A DNA stretch of 51,626 nt from Yinghuangia elevatio (GCF_040649515.1 NZ_JBEZFP010000057.1:1-51626); one strand, 5' to 3'. Positions 1 to 7,813 are shown, numbered from the stretch's first letter. The notes: generated from the letters alone by a model not told the origin. Program-made: numbers and translations.

Positions 1-10
1 CTTCCGATCT
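1..10. other. Probable Illumina adapter remnant at contig end
   Basis: The first ten bases, CTTCCGATCT, equal the 3' end of the standard Illumina TruSeq/Nextera-style read adapters. They sit exactly at the end of the sequence, where untrimmed adapter would be expected. This is probably not genomic DNA; a chance match cannot be excluded. Confidence 0.75.
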
Positions 11-19
11 CCTTGCTTG

Positions 20-116
20 CCTCACCCGCTGTCTCGTGTTCCACGTGGCTGTGCCCGCCCGGGGGACAACCCCCGGACCCCCGGCCTACCTCACCCGCTG
101 TCTCGTGTTCCACGTG
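20..116. repeat. Two direct copies of a 28-bp sequence
   Basis: An identical 28-bp stretch occurs at 20-47 and 89-116, a period of 69 bp. Both copies end in GTTCCACGTG, the left part of a parS site, but only the second continues into a full site. It may be a real duplication or an assembly artefact at the contig end. Confidence 0.7.
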
Positions 117-121
117 AAACA
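108..121. promoter_or_regulatory. parS: parS-like centromere site
   Basis: GTTCCACGTGAAAC matches 13 of 14 bases of the conserved ParB-binding site GTTTCACGTGAAAC. In streptomycetes parS sites cluster near oriC and one is expected in the jag/rsmG/parAB region, which is where this lies. ParB would load here for chromosome segregation; parA and parB themselves are outside the window. Confidence 0.85.
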
Positions 122-138
122 TCTTCCCAGGAACGGCC

Positions 139-168
139 GGGGCCCCGCCCTTTCACAGGCGGGGCCCC
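139..168 (-). terminator. Hairpin terminator after jag
   Basis: GGGGCCCCGCC (139-149) and GGCGGGGCCCC (158-168) form a perfect 11-bp stem with an 8-nt loop, 77 bp downstream of the jag stop. No long T-run follows on the minus strand, as is common in high-GC actinomycetes. It likely ends the leftward rpmH-jag operon. Confidence 0.7.
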
Positions 169-244
169 GGCGACGGATCTGCTTGGTTCAGGACGGCGGG
201 ACCGCGCCCGCGCGGTGGCCGCGCGGGTGCGGTCCGGCGGCTCC

Positions 245-796
245 TCAGGCCGGCAGGACGACGACGCAGCGCTGGGGCTCTTCGCCCTCCGACTCGCTGC
301 GCAGTCCCGACTCGGCGACCGTGTCGTGCACAACCTTGCGCTCGAACGGCGTCATCGCCTTCATCTTGACCGACTCGCCGGTCTCCTTGACCTGCTCGAC
401 CGCCTCGGTCGCCAGGCGTGCCAGGTCCTGGCGGCGCTTGGCGCGGAAGCCGGCGATGTCGAGCATGAGGCGGCTGCGCTCGCCCGTCTCGCGGTGCACG
501 GCGAGCCGGGTCAGCTCCTGGAGCGCCTCCAGGACCTCGCCCTCTCGGCCCACGAGCCGGTTGAGGTCGCCGGACGCCGCATCGGCGTCCTCGGCCGCGA
601 TCACGGAGACCGAGGCGCGGCCGCCCTCGACGTCCATGTCGATGTCGCCGTCGAGGTCGGCGATGTCGAGCAGGGCTTCCAGGTAGTCGGCCGCGATCTC
701 GCCTTCCTGCTCCAGACGGCTGATGTCCTCCGCGGTCAGAGTGATACGCCGCGGCGTCGCGGGGGTGTCGACGGCGGGGGTCGTGCCTTCCGTCAC
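245..796 (-). CDS. jag: Jag/KhpB RNA-binding protein (KH and R3H domains)
   Basis: A 183-residue single-stranded nucleic-acid binding protein. Residues about 60-130 form a KH-type domain with a GREG loop at 83-86. Residues about 145-180 form the R3H domain, with R153 and H157 in the R-x3-H signature (FERKVVH). The start is a GTG preceded by GAGGAG seven bases upstream; longer in-frame starts would read into the yidC end. In Gram-positive bacteria Jag/KhpB binds RNA and affects cell-envelope and division gene expression. It is the last gene of the leftward rpmH-rnpA-yidD-yidC-jag operon, 97 bp after yidC. Confidence 0.93.
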   Translation of the reverse strand: MTEGTTPAVDTPATPRRITLTAEDISRLEQEGEIAADYLEALLDIADLDGDIDMDVEGGRASVSVIAAEDADAASGDLNRLVGREGEVLEALQELTRLAVHRETGERSRLMLDIAGFRAKRRQDLARLATEAVEQVKETGESVKMKAMTPFERKVVHDTVAESGLRSESEGEEPQRCVVVLPA

Positions 797-893
797 AGGG
801 GTGCTCCTCACTACTTCTCGAACGCTGCGCGTCTTCTCGGAGCCGGGACGGGCCGGCCGGGCAGGGACGGGCCCTGGCGTCGGCCTGCCCCGG

Positions 894-2096
894 TCAGGAC
901 TTCTTGCGTCCCTGGTTCTTGCGGCTCTGCGTCTGCTTGCGGGCGGGCCTCGGCCGGCCGTTGGCCGCACCACCGCTCGCGCCGCCGGTGTTCCCGCTGC
1001 CGCCGGAGGTCTCGCCCGGGGTGGCGTCGGCCCCGATGGAGGGGGTGCCGTTGGTGCCGGTGGGAGGCGTCCTGGCCGTCGAGCCCTTGACGGTGGAGCG
1101 CTGCGCCGGGGAGCCCTGCGTACCGCCGCCGCCCTTGCGCTTGGACTTGGTGGTGCGGGACGGCTGGGTGCGCTTGGCGGCCCGCTCCTTCTCCTCCGCG
1201 AGCTTCGCCTCGTACTCCGCGGCGTCGACCACGTCGCCCTCGGGCGTCAGGACCTTGCCCTTCTTGCGCGCCTTCTCGGCAAGCCGCTCCTGGCGGGCGG
1301 TGAACGCGAGGCTGCCGGGCGTGGGGTTGCGCTGGATGACGAAGAGCTGCTGGCCCATGGTCCACAGGTTGGTGGTCAGCCAGTAGAGGAGCACGCCCAC
1401 CGGGAAGTTGACGCCGAAGACGGCGAACATGATGGGGAAGACGTACATCAGGATCTTCTGCTGCTGCGCGAACGGGTTCGCGGCCATCGCGGCAGGGTCC
1501 GTGTTCTTCACCATCAGCTGGCGCTGCGTGATGAACTGCGACGCCGACATCATCAGGATCATCACGACGGTGACGATGCGGACCGTGGTGATGTCCGCGC
1601 CGCCGAGGTTCGCGAGCTTGTCGGCACCGTCGGTGAACTTGGCCGCCAGCGGGGCGCCGAAGATGTGCGCTTCCTTCGCCGAGTCGACCTGGCTCTGGTT
1701 CAGCACGCCCACCGTGCGGCCGCCCGACACGCGGTTGAGCACGTGGAAGAGCGCGAAGAAGAACGGCATCTGCACAAGGATGGGGAGACAGCTCGAAAGC
1801 GGGTTCGTCCCCGTTTCCTTGTAGAGCTTCATCATCTCCTGGGACTGGCGCTCTTTGTCGTTCTTGTAGCGGTTCTGGATCTCTTTGATCTTCGGCTGCA
1901 GGATCTGCATGTTCCGGGTGGCCCGGATCTGCTTCACGAACAGCGGGATCAGACAGATTCGGATCAGCACCACCAGACAGACGATGGAGAGGCCCCAGGC
2001 CCACCCGCTGTCCTCGCCGAAGAGCGGGCTGAACAGCTTGTGGAACTGCAGGATGATCCAGGAAACGGCGTCGTAGAGGGGGTTAAGTAGCCCCAC
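894..2096 (-). CDS. yidC: Membrane protein insertase YidC/Oxa1
   Basis: A 400-residue inner-membrane insertase that inserts and folds membrane proteins, alone or with SecYEG. It shows the 60KD_IMP/Oxa1 core: a first hydrophobic segment near 35-55 containing the conserved groove arginine (R46 in LIRICLIP), a charged cytoplasmic hairpin (KEIQNRYKNDKERQSQEMMK), and then segments beginning LVQMPFFFALFHVL and further C-terminal helices. There is no large periplasmic P1 domain, as usual for Gram-positives. The tail of about 130 residues is basic and low complexity (G/S/T/K/R rich), suiting ribosome contact. The start is a GTG with GAGGAG seven bases upstream, 2 nt after the yidD stop, so translation is probably coupled. 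Confidence 0.96.
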   Translation of the reverse strand: MGLLNPLYDAVSWIILQFHKLFSPLFGEDSGWAWGLSIVCLVVLIRICLIPLFVKQIRATRNMQILQPKIKEIQNRYKNDKERQSQEMMKLYKETGTNPLSSCLPILVQMPFFFALFHVLNRVSGGRTVGVLNQSQVDSAKEAHIFGAPLAAKFTDGADKLANLGGADITTVRIVTVVMILMMSASQFITQRQLMVKNTDPAAMAANPFAQQQKILMYVFPIMFAVFGVNFPVGVLLYWLTTNLWTMGQQLFVIQRNPTPGSLAFTARQERLAEKARKKGKVLTPEGDVVDAAEYEAKLAEEKERAAKRTQPSRTTKSKRKGGGGTQGSPAQRSTVKGSTARTPPTGTNGTPSIGADATPGETSGGSGNTGGASGGAANGRPRPARKQTQSRKNQGRKKS

Positions 2097-2098
2097 GG

Positions 2099-2440
2099 TC
2101 AGGCTCCTCGGGCGATGGTGTGCGCACCGTGCACGTGATCGCCGTGCTCGGCGACGCACTCGGTACGGGAGGTCTTCTGCGCCTCGGGGGCTGCCCCGGA
2201 GGACCGGAGACGCCATGGGCGGCGGGTACGCGGCGGCACGGGATCGACTCCACCGGCGTTCCAGGGGTTGCAGCGCAGGATGCGCCACACGGTCAGGTAC
2301 GTGCCTTTGATCGCGCCGTGCGTGGAGATCGCCTCGTACCCGTAGCGCGAGCAGCTCGGGTAGAACCGGCACACCGGCCCCAGCATCGGACTGATCGTCC
2401 ACTGATAGAGCCTGATGAGCCCCATGAGCAGGTACTTCAT
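2099..2440 (-). CDS. yidD: Membrane protein insertion efficiency factor YidD
   Basis: A 113-residue small protein of the YidD (haemolytic-domain) family. The core has the cysteine-containing signature FYPSCSRYGYEA and RILRCNPWNAGGVDPVP. YidD lies at the inner membrane and helps YidC-dependent insertion. The ATG overlaps the rnpA stop by four bases (ATGA), so the two are translationally coupled. The last 35 residues are longer than in many homologues and look disordered. Confidence 0.95.
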   Translation of the reverse strand: MKYLLMGLIRLYQWTISPMLGPVCRFYPSCSRYGYEAISTHGAIKGTYLTVWRILRCNPWNAGGVDPVPPRTRRPWRLRSSGAAPEAQKTSRTECVAEHGDHVHGAHTIARGA

Positions 2441-2883
2441 GGCCTCGCCCCTGGCTGGGCCCCTGTCCGGGCCTCGGTGTCACCCGACGGCGGGGGTGCC
2501 GCGTGTGTCTCCTTGGAACGACCGAGCAGTCGGCCCAGTGCCGCATCCAGGTCGCCGGCGAGTTCGGCGAACCCGGCATCGGCCGCCGACGGCAGGGCGC
2601 GTACCACGACCAGGCTACCTTCCGGCAGCAACGCCAGACGGTCTCGGACCAGATGGCGGAGGCGGCGCTTGACGCGGTTGCGCACCACCGCCGGCCCGAC
2701 GGCCTTGCTCACGACGAAACCCGCACGCGGCGGCGGGGTCTCCCCTGCGGACACGTGCGGGTCCGTGGAACTGCCGGGCCGTGCGATGTGAACCACGAGC
2801 AGCGGTCGTCCGGCGCGTCGTCCGCGTCGGACGGCCACGGCGAACTCGTCGCGGCGCCTCAGCCGGTTGGCGGGAGGGAGCAC
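2437..2883 (-). CDS. rnpA: Ribonuclease P protein component
   Basis: A 148-residue basic protein subunit of RNase P, which with its RNA matures the 5' ends of tRNAs. The N-terminus LPPANRLRRRDEF is typical. The RNR motif appears in VVRNRVKRRLRHLVRDR, preceded by FVVSKAVGPA. A 15-residue insert (STDPHVSAGETPPPR) interrupts the central sheet region, where many actinomycetes carry variable loops. The start is a GTG encoding LPPANRL; upstream in-frame sequence is not conserved. It lies 29 bp after rpmH and overlaps yidD. Confidence 0.94.
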   Translation of the reverse strand: MLPPANRLRRRDEFAVAVRRGRRAGRPLLVVHIARPGSSTDPHVSAGETPPPRAGFVVSKAVGPAVVRNRVKRRLRHLVRDRLALLPEGSLVVVRALPSAADAGFAELAGDLDAALGRLLGRSKETHAAPPPSGDTEARTGAQPGARP

Positions 2884-2912
2884 GGTGAACCGCCTCCTCT
2901 CCGCACCGAAGA

Positions 2913-3050
2913 TCAGGCGGACAGCTCGGCGCGACCCTTGCGGCGGCGGGCAGCCAGGATGGCGCGGCCGGCGCGGGTGCGCATGCGCAGCCGGAACCCG
3001 TGGGTCTTCGCCCGGCGACGGTTGTTCGGCTGGAAGGTGCGCTTGCTCAC
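2913..3050 (-). CDS. rpmH: 50S ribosomal protein L34
   Basis: A 45-residue, highly basic ribosomal protein that matches L34 over its full length (SKRTFQPNNRRRAKTHGFR, ending RRRKGRAELSA). The start is GTG at 3050, giving the family's usual 45 residues; a longer reading from 3098 would add a non-conserved 16-residue extension. It is the first gene of the leftward operon and diverges from dnaA. Confidence 0.97.
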   Translation of the reverse strand: MSKRTFQPNNRRRAKTHGFRLRMRTRAGRAILAARRRKGRAELSA

Positions 3051-3165
3051 TCGGGGGCTCCAGGATTTGACTCGGAGGCTGGCGGGATTTGCCGCCAACC
3101 ATCACCGAACGTCCGCAGGGCATTTACGGACATGCGGCAGCGGTCGTCGACAACTAGACCGGCTT

Positions 3166-3195
3166 ACGGTACGTACCAACGCCCGTTGCGGTCAA
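3166..3195 (-). promoter_or_regulatory. Predicted rpmH operon promoter
   Basis: On the minus strand there is TTGACC (3195-3190), an 18-nt spacer and TACCGT (3171-3166), a good fit to the actinomycete vegetative promoter, 116 bp before the rpmH start. It drives the leftward rpmH-jag operon by inference. Confidence 0.6.
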
Positions 3196-3303
3196 ATGGG
3201 GGACACGACCGCGTCTCCGGGCGAAGGCCCCGGCCGACGCCCCCGAGGGCGTCCCAGCCCGCAGTGTACGCCGTCTAGCTGGGAAGACACCGTATTCACA
3301 GCC

Positions 3304-3346
3304 TGTGGACAACGGGTTGAGCCGGGGCCCGCCCGACGACTACCGT
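3304..3346 (+). promoter_or_regulatory. Predicted dnaA promoter with a DnaA box
   Basis: TTGAGC (3317-3322), an 18-nt spacer and TACCGT (3341-3346) fit a vegetative promoter 126 bp before dnaA. A perfect DnaA box in reverse orientation (TGTGGACAA, 3304-3312) sits just upstream of the -35. That arrangement would suit autoregulation of dnaA by its product, as reported for Streptomyces. The rest of the 422-bp rpmH-dnaA gap shows no gene. Confidence 0.6.
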
Positions 3347-3472
3347 GGTGGGTTCTGCTCCCCGTCGCCCGCCCCCGCATTCGGTGACGGCCCTCCCGAT
3401 CGACTTTCCGGTCGTCACGATCGACGCGATCGGCCCGCCGCCCCGTAACGACGCAAGAAAGAGCGTGCACCC

Positions 3473-5608
3473 GTGGCTGACATCACCAGCGACCTCGCCG
3501 CAGTGTGGGCACGGTTCCTGGAACGACTGGCCACAGATGAAAGCGTCGAGGCCAAGGACCGCTCGTGGTTGCAGCGCACGCAACCGCTCGCGTTGATCTC
3601 CGACACCGTATTGCTGGCGGCGCCCAACGAGTTCGCGAAGCAGGTGCTCGACGGGCGGCTGCGGCACATGGTGACGGACACGCTGAGCCAGGGCTTCGGG
3701 CGGGCCATCACCTTCGCGGTGACGGTGGAGCCGGGTGCGGCGGGCGAGGCGGCGTACGGCCAGGAGGGGTACCAGCCGGAGCCCTATCAACAGGAGCCGT
3801 ATCAACAGGAGTCCTATCCACAGCAGGACTCCTACGGTCCGCCGCAGCACTACCGCCCTGAGCCGTACCCGGGCAGCGACCCCTATGCCCAGGACTACCG
3901 GCCGGACCGCTACGGGCCCGCGCCGCGGTACCCGCAGCGGGACCCGCGCGAGCCGCAGTACGACCCGCGGGATCTGCGGGACCAGCGCGATGCGCGCGAC
4001 ACCCGTGATCCCCGCGACCCTCGGGATCCTCGTGACCCCCGGGACGGCCGGGACCCGCGGGACCACCGCGAGCGGGATCCGCGCGAGCAGTACGACCAGG
4101 GCGGCTACGGGCCGGACCGCTACGGCCCCGGCCGGTACCCGCAGGACGGGTACGGCCAGGACCCGTACGCGTCGGAGCACCGCTACGGCGGCGACACGCC
4201 GTACCGCCCCGGCCAGTTCGGGCAGGAGGACCACCGCGGTCCGAACGGCCACGATCCCGACCACGGTTCGCCGCTGCCCGCGCAGAAATCCCCCGGCGGG
4301 GAAATGCCGGGGCAGGGCGGCGCATCAAGTGACCACAAAACGCCCGGCGCATCAATTCCGGCGGAAGAGGGCACGCTGTTCTCGGGGCGCGATGATCTGA
4401 TCAACGCTCCTGTGATCAACGCACCGGGGACTTTTTCCACAGCGGCTGTCCACAGCTTTGTGGACAATTCGATTCATGGATCCGACGACAGAATGCCGTC
4501 GTCACCCGCGCGGCCCAGTGCACGGCCCGACGCGCGTCCTGGAACCGGCCGCGAGCAGCTTTCGCCGGGCAAGGAGAACGAGCCCGCCGCCCGGCTGAAT
4601 CCGAAGTACCTCTTCGAGACGTTCGTCATCGGGTCCAGCAACCGCTTCGCCCATGCGGCGGCGGTCGCGGTCGCCGAGGCGCCGGCCAAGGCGTACAACC
4701 CGCTGTTCATCTACGGCGAGTCCGGCCTCGGCAAGACCCACCTCCTGCACGCGATCGGGCACTACGCGCGCAGCCTCTACCCCGGGACCCGGGTGCGGTA
4801 CGTGAGTTCCGAGGAGTTCACCAACGAGTTCATCAACTCGATCCGCGACGGCAAGGCCGACGGCTTCCGACGCCGCTACCGCGATGTGGACGTCCTGCTC
4901 GTCGACGACATCCAGTTCCTGGAGACGAAGGAGCAGACGCAGGAGGAGTTCTTCCACACCTTCAACACGCTCCACAACGCCAACAAGCAGATCGTCATCT
5001 CGTCGGACCGGCCGCCCAAGCAACTCGTGACTCTGGAAGACCGGTTGCGGAACCGCTTCGAGTGGGGTCTCATCACCGATGTGCAGCCGCCTGAGCTGGA
5101 GACACGCATCGCGATCCTCCGCAAGAAGGCGATCCAGGAGGGGCTCAACGCTCCCCCGGACGTCCTGGAGTACATCGCCAGCAAGATTTCGCGGAACATC
5201 CGTGAGCTCGAGGGTGCGCTGATCCGCGTCACCGCCTTCGCGAGCCTGAACCGGCAGCCGGTCGACCTCCAGCTCACCGAGATCGTGCTGAAGGACCTCA
5301 TCCCGGACAGCGCCGGCCCGGAGATCACAGCGGGCACGATCATGGCGCACACCGCGTCGTACTTCGGCCTGTCCGTCGAGGACCTGTGCGGGACTTCGCG
5401 CAGCCGGGTGCTGGTGACGGCCCGTCAGATCGCCATGTACCTGTGCCGTGAGCTCACCGATCTGTCGCTGCCCAAGATCGGCGCGCAGTTCGGCGGCCGC
5501 GACCACACGACGGTGATGCACGCGGACCGCAAGATCCGCTCTCTGATGGCCGAGCGGCGCTCGATCTACAACCAGGTCACCGAGCTGACCAACCGCATCA
5601 AGAGCTGA
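3473..5608 (+). CDS. dnaA: Chromosomal replication initiator DnaA
   Basis: A 711-residue initiator ATPase that binds DnaA boxes in oriC and melts the origin. Domain I is about residues 1-85. Domain II is an unusually long disordered linker (about 86-375) with YQQEP repeats near 104-117 and a run of DPR/RD repeats near 157-205. The AAA+ domain III has Walker A GESGLGKT (415-422) and Walker B LLVDDIQF (D478-D479). Domain IV carries the box-binding signature GGRDHTTVMHA starting at residue 674. The total exceeds the roughly 450-500 residues of most bacteria, but long linkers are known in Streptomyces. The start is a GTG giving MADITSDLAAVW. Three DnaA-box-like sequences lie inside the linker-coding part. 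Confidence 0.98.
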   Translation: MADITSDLAAVWARFLERLATDESVEAKDRSWLQRTQPLALISDTVLLAAPNEFAKQVLDGRLRHMVTDTLSQGFGRAITFAVTVEPGAAGEAAYGQEGYQPEPYQQEPYQQESYPQQDSYGPPQHYRPEPYPGSDPYAQDYRPDRYGPAPRYPQRDPREPQYDPRDLRDQRDARDTRDPRDPRDPRDPRDGRDPRDHRERDPREQYDQGGYGPDRYGPGRYPQDGYGQDPYASEHRYGGDTPYRPGQFGQEDHRGPNGHDPDHGSPLPAQKSPGGEMPGQGGASSDHKTPGASIPAEEGTLFSGRDDLINAPVINAPGTFSTAAVHSFVDNSIHGSDDRMPSSPARPSARPDARPGTGREQLSPGKENEPAARLNPKYLFETFVIGSSNRFAHAAAVAVAEAPAKAYNPLFIYGESGLGKTHLLHAIGHYARSLYPGTRVRYVSSEEFTNEFINSIRDGKADGFRRRYRDVDVLLVDDIQFLETKEQTQEEFFHTFNTLHNANKQIVISSDRPPKQLVTLEDRLRNRFEWGLITDVQPPELETRIAILRKKAIQEGLNAPPDVLEYIASKISRNIRELEGALIRVTAFASLNRQPVDLQLTEIVLKDLIPDSAGPEITAGTIMAHTASYFGLSVEDLCGTSRSRVLVTARQIAMYLCRELTDLSLPKIGAQFGGRDHTTVMHADRKIRSLMAERRSIYNQVTELTNRIKS
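4433..4467. promoter_or_regulatory. Intragenic DnaA-box trio in dnaA
   Basis: TTTTCCACA (4433-4441), CTGTCCACA (4446-4454) and TGTGGACAA (4459-4467, perfect in reverse) fall within 35 bp of the dnaA linker-coding region. The surrounding 150 bp is noticeably less GC-rich than the rest of the gene. Whether DnaA binds here is not known from the sequence. Confidence 0.45.
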
Positions 5609-5613
5609 GCCCG

Positions 5614-5640
5614 CGGCGGGTGGCCGCCAACCGCCCGCCG
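5614..5640 (+). terminator. Weak hairpin after dnaA
   Basis: CGGCGGG (5614-5620) and CCCGCCG (5634-5640) can pair with a 13-nt loop immediately after the dnaA stop. The stem is short, so a terminator role is tentative. Confidence 0.35.
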
Positions 5641-5650
5641 TCGTACGCCA

Positions 5651-5682
5651 GTTCGCCCGTTCGCCCGTTCGCCCGTTCGCTC
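5651..5682. repeat. 8-bp tandem repeat next to oriC
   Basis: Three exact copies of GTTCGCCC followed by GTTCGCTC lie between dnaA and the DnaA-box cluster. No gene is seen from 5609 to 5964; besides this repeat the stretch holds T/G-rich CTGTGG-containing sequence. Confidence 0.8.
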
Positions 5683-5964
5683 GCAGGCCCGCTCCCGCCC
5701 CGGGGACGGGCCTTTGGTGTGTCCCCGGCCTTGTGACCGGCCTGTCTCCCCTGCTTGTCCCCAGGCCGGCCCCTTGGCCCCTGGGCTGTCCTCAGCCTGC
5801 CTGTGGCGTGCCTGTGGGGTGTGTCTGTGGCACGTCCCGGAACCTCCCCGCGGTCCCGAGAAGCCTCGTAATGCCCCTCCGACAGCCCCGAACGGCTTCC
5901 CCGAGCCTCCCCAACTGCCTTGCAGCAGTGTGACTTTCGTCTCATCGTCCCCCGATCGGCCGAG

Positions 5965-6541
5965 TTATCCACCGACAAGCGGGGAAACCGGCGTCCACAC
6001 CGTGGGGAAGACTGTGCGTCACCCGGGTTGCCCACAGGGGCTGGGTACGCCGCACTCGAACAGCCTGGTCATCCCCCTGTGGATCTGTGCATCACGACTG
6101 TCCACACTCTGTGGACAACCTTCGACGCACACTTGTCCACACTCCCGGTCCACCGGTTGTCCACCGGTTGTCCACCGCATCGGGCCGGTTGTCCCCAGGT
6201 TGTCCACGGAACTGTCCACAGACTGGGCCCTTTCACCCGATCCAGTGAATACCTGGCCGATGAGGGCACACAAACCATGGGGACAACCCGTTGCCAAGTT
6301 GGGGATTGATTGGGGACAACTGGGGGTAAGGCTGGGGACGGCCTGTGGAGCGGATTCCGTCGTCCACAGCGACAGGGGGTTTGTCCACCGGTTACCCACA
6401 CCCCTGAAGTGGACAAAATTGTGGCTCTGACCTGCGCAGACAACGGTTATCCACGGTATCCACACCCCCTACTACTACGACTACCTAGATAACCCTGGGA
6501 TTGATCGTCTAAAGGTGGGGTGGGCGCCGATCTGTGGACCA
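5965..6541. other. oriC: Chromosomal replication origin oriC
   Basis: The 1,040-bp dnaA-dnaN gap has no gene but about 19 DnaA boxes (hand count) with at most one mismatch to TTGTCCACA or TTATCCACA. Perfect copies are at 6133-6141 (+) and 6110-6118 (-). Others start at 5965, 6028, 6098, 6157, 6168, 6189, 6200, 6212, 6278(-), 6311(-), 6360, 6381, 6392, 6408(-), 6447, 6456 and 6533(-). They fall into two groups, about 6028-6220 and 6278-6464, matching the two-cluster layout described for Streptomyces origins. A relatively AT-rich stretch (6469-6517) follows and could be an unwinding element. Confidence 0.96.
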
Positions 6542-6648
6542 CGCCGCAGCGAGGGGTGCGAGCGGGCTGTCGGCCCGGTGCGTCAGACTGTGGGCACACA
6601 TCCAGTGCCAGACATCAGGCAAGCGGCAGCAGCAGGAGGCGGTGACCG

Positions 6649-7779
6649 GTGAAGTTCCGGGTCGAGCGTGACGTTCTGGCGGACGCGGTGGCGTGGACCG
6701 CCCGGAGCCTCCCGGCCAGGCCCGCCGTCCCCGTGCTGGCCGGCCTGCTCCTTGAGGCGGGCGACGGGTCGCTGACCCTGTCGAGCTTCGACTACGAGGT
6801 GTCGGCGAGGGTGGGGATCGAGGCCGACATCGAGGACGCGGGCCGCATCCTCGTCTCCGGCCGCCTGCTCGCCGACATCTGCCGCAGCCTGCCGAACCGC
6901 CCGGTGGAGGTGTCCACAGACGGTGCAAAGGTGGCCGTGGTGTGCGGCAGCGCGCGGTTCACACTCCCCACACTTCCTGTGGAGGACTACCCGTCGCTCC
7001 CCGAAATGCCCACCGCCGCCGGCTCGGTGGCCGGCGACGTCTTCGCCGCCGCGGTTGCCCAGGTGGCCATCGCCGCCGGTCGTGACGACACGCTGCCGAT
7101 GCTCACCGGTGTGCGCATCGAGATCGAGGGCGACACGGTCACGCTCGCCGCGACCGACCGCTACCGGCTCGCCGTCCGCGAGTTCTTGTGGAAGCCGGAC
7201 CAGCCGGGCCTGTCCTCGATCGCCCTGGTGCCCGCGAAGACGCTGAACGACACCGCCAAGGCGCTGACCAACGGCGACAGCATCCAGATCGCCTTGGCCG
7301 GCGACAAGCTCGGCGAGGGCATGATCGGTTTCGAGGGCGCGGGGCGGCGTACCACCACCCGCCTGCTGGAAGGCGAATTCCCCAAGTACCGCGCGCTGTT
7401 CCCGGGTGAGTCCGCGACCGTCGCGACCGTCGGGACCGCGCCGTTCGTGGATGCCGTCAAGCGCGTCTCGCTGGTCGCCGAGCGCAACACCCCGGTGCGA
7501 CTGACCTTCAGCGACGGCCGTCTCGTGCTGGAGGCGGGATCGGGCGACGAGGCCCAGGCCTCCGAGGCGTTGGACGCGTCGCTGACCGGCGACGACATCT
7601 CCATCGCCTTCAACCCGGCTTTCCTGCTCGACGGCCTGAGCGCGATCGACTCGCCGGTCGCCCAGCTGTCCTTCACGACGTCGACCAAGCCCGCGGTGAT
7701 GACCGGCAAGCCCGACATGGACGCCGAGGCCACCGACGAGTACCGCTACTTGATCATGCCGGTCCGGCTCTCCGGCTGA
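6649..7779 (+). CDS. dnaN: DNA polymerase III beta subunit (sliding clamp)
   Basis: A 376-residue ring-forming processivity clamp that tethers DNA polymerase III to DNA. It begins MKFRVERDVLADAVAWTARSL and ends in the family-typical YRYLIMPVRLSG, where the MPVRL tail contributes to the partner-binding pocket. Three repeated clamp domains are evident by length and pattern (e.g. RDDTLPMLTGVRIE, TDRYRLAVREF, FPKYRALFP). The start is a GTG with AGGAGG about nine bases upstream. It follows oriC directly and is followed by a hairpin terminator. Confidence 0.98.
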   Translation: MKFRVERDVLADAVAWTARSLPARPAVPVLAGLLLEAGDGSLTLSSFDYEVSARVGIEADIEDAGRILVSGRLLADICRSLPNRPVEVSTDGAKVAVVCGSARFTLPTLPVEDYPSLPEMPTAAGSVAGDVFAAAVAQVAIAAGRDDTLPMLTGVRIEIEGDTVTLAATDRYRLAVREFLWKPDQPGLSSIALVPAKTLNDTAKALTNGDSIQIALAGDKLGEGMIGFEGAGRRTTTRLLEGEFPKYRALFPGESATVATVGTAPFVDAVKRVSLVAERNTPVRLTFSDGRLVLEAGSGDEAQASEALDASLTGDDISIAFNPAFLLDGLSAIDSPVAQLSFTTSTKPAVMTGKPDMDAEATDEYRYLIMPVRLSG

Positions 7780-7813
7780 GCCCGCTGACGTGATCCGTAT
7801 GGACGCGTACGAG

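Noticed and set aside
17..1090. A 357-codon plus-strand frame at the window start
   Set aside because: It begins in the repeat/parS region, runs antisense to jag and has no recognisable domain.
723..2090. A 455-codon plus-strand frame over yidC
   Set aside because: It overlaps yidC fully and is His/Arg/Asp-rich, as expected for the reverse reading of an actinomycete gene.
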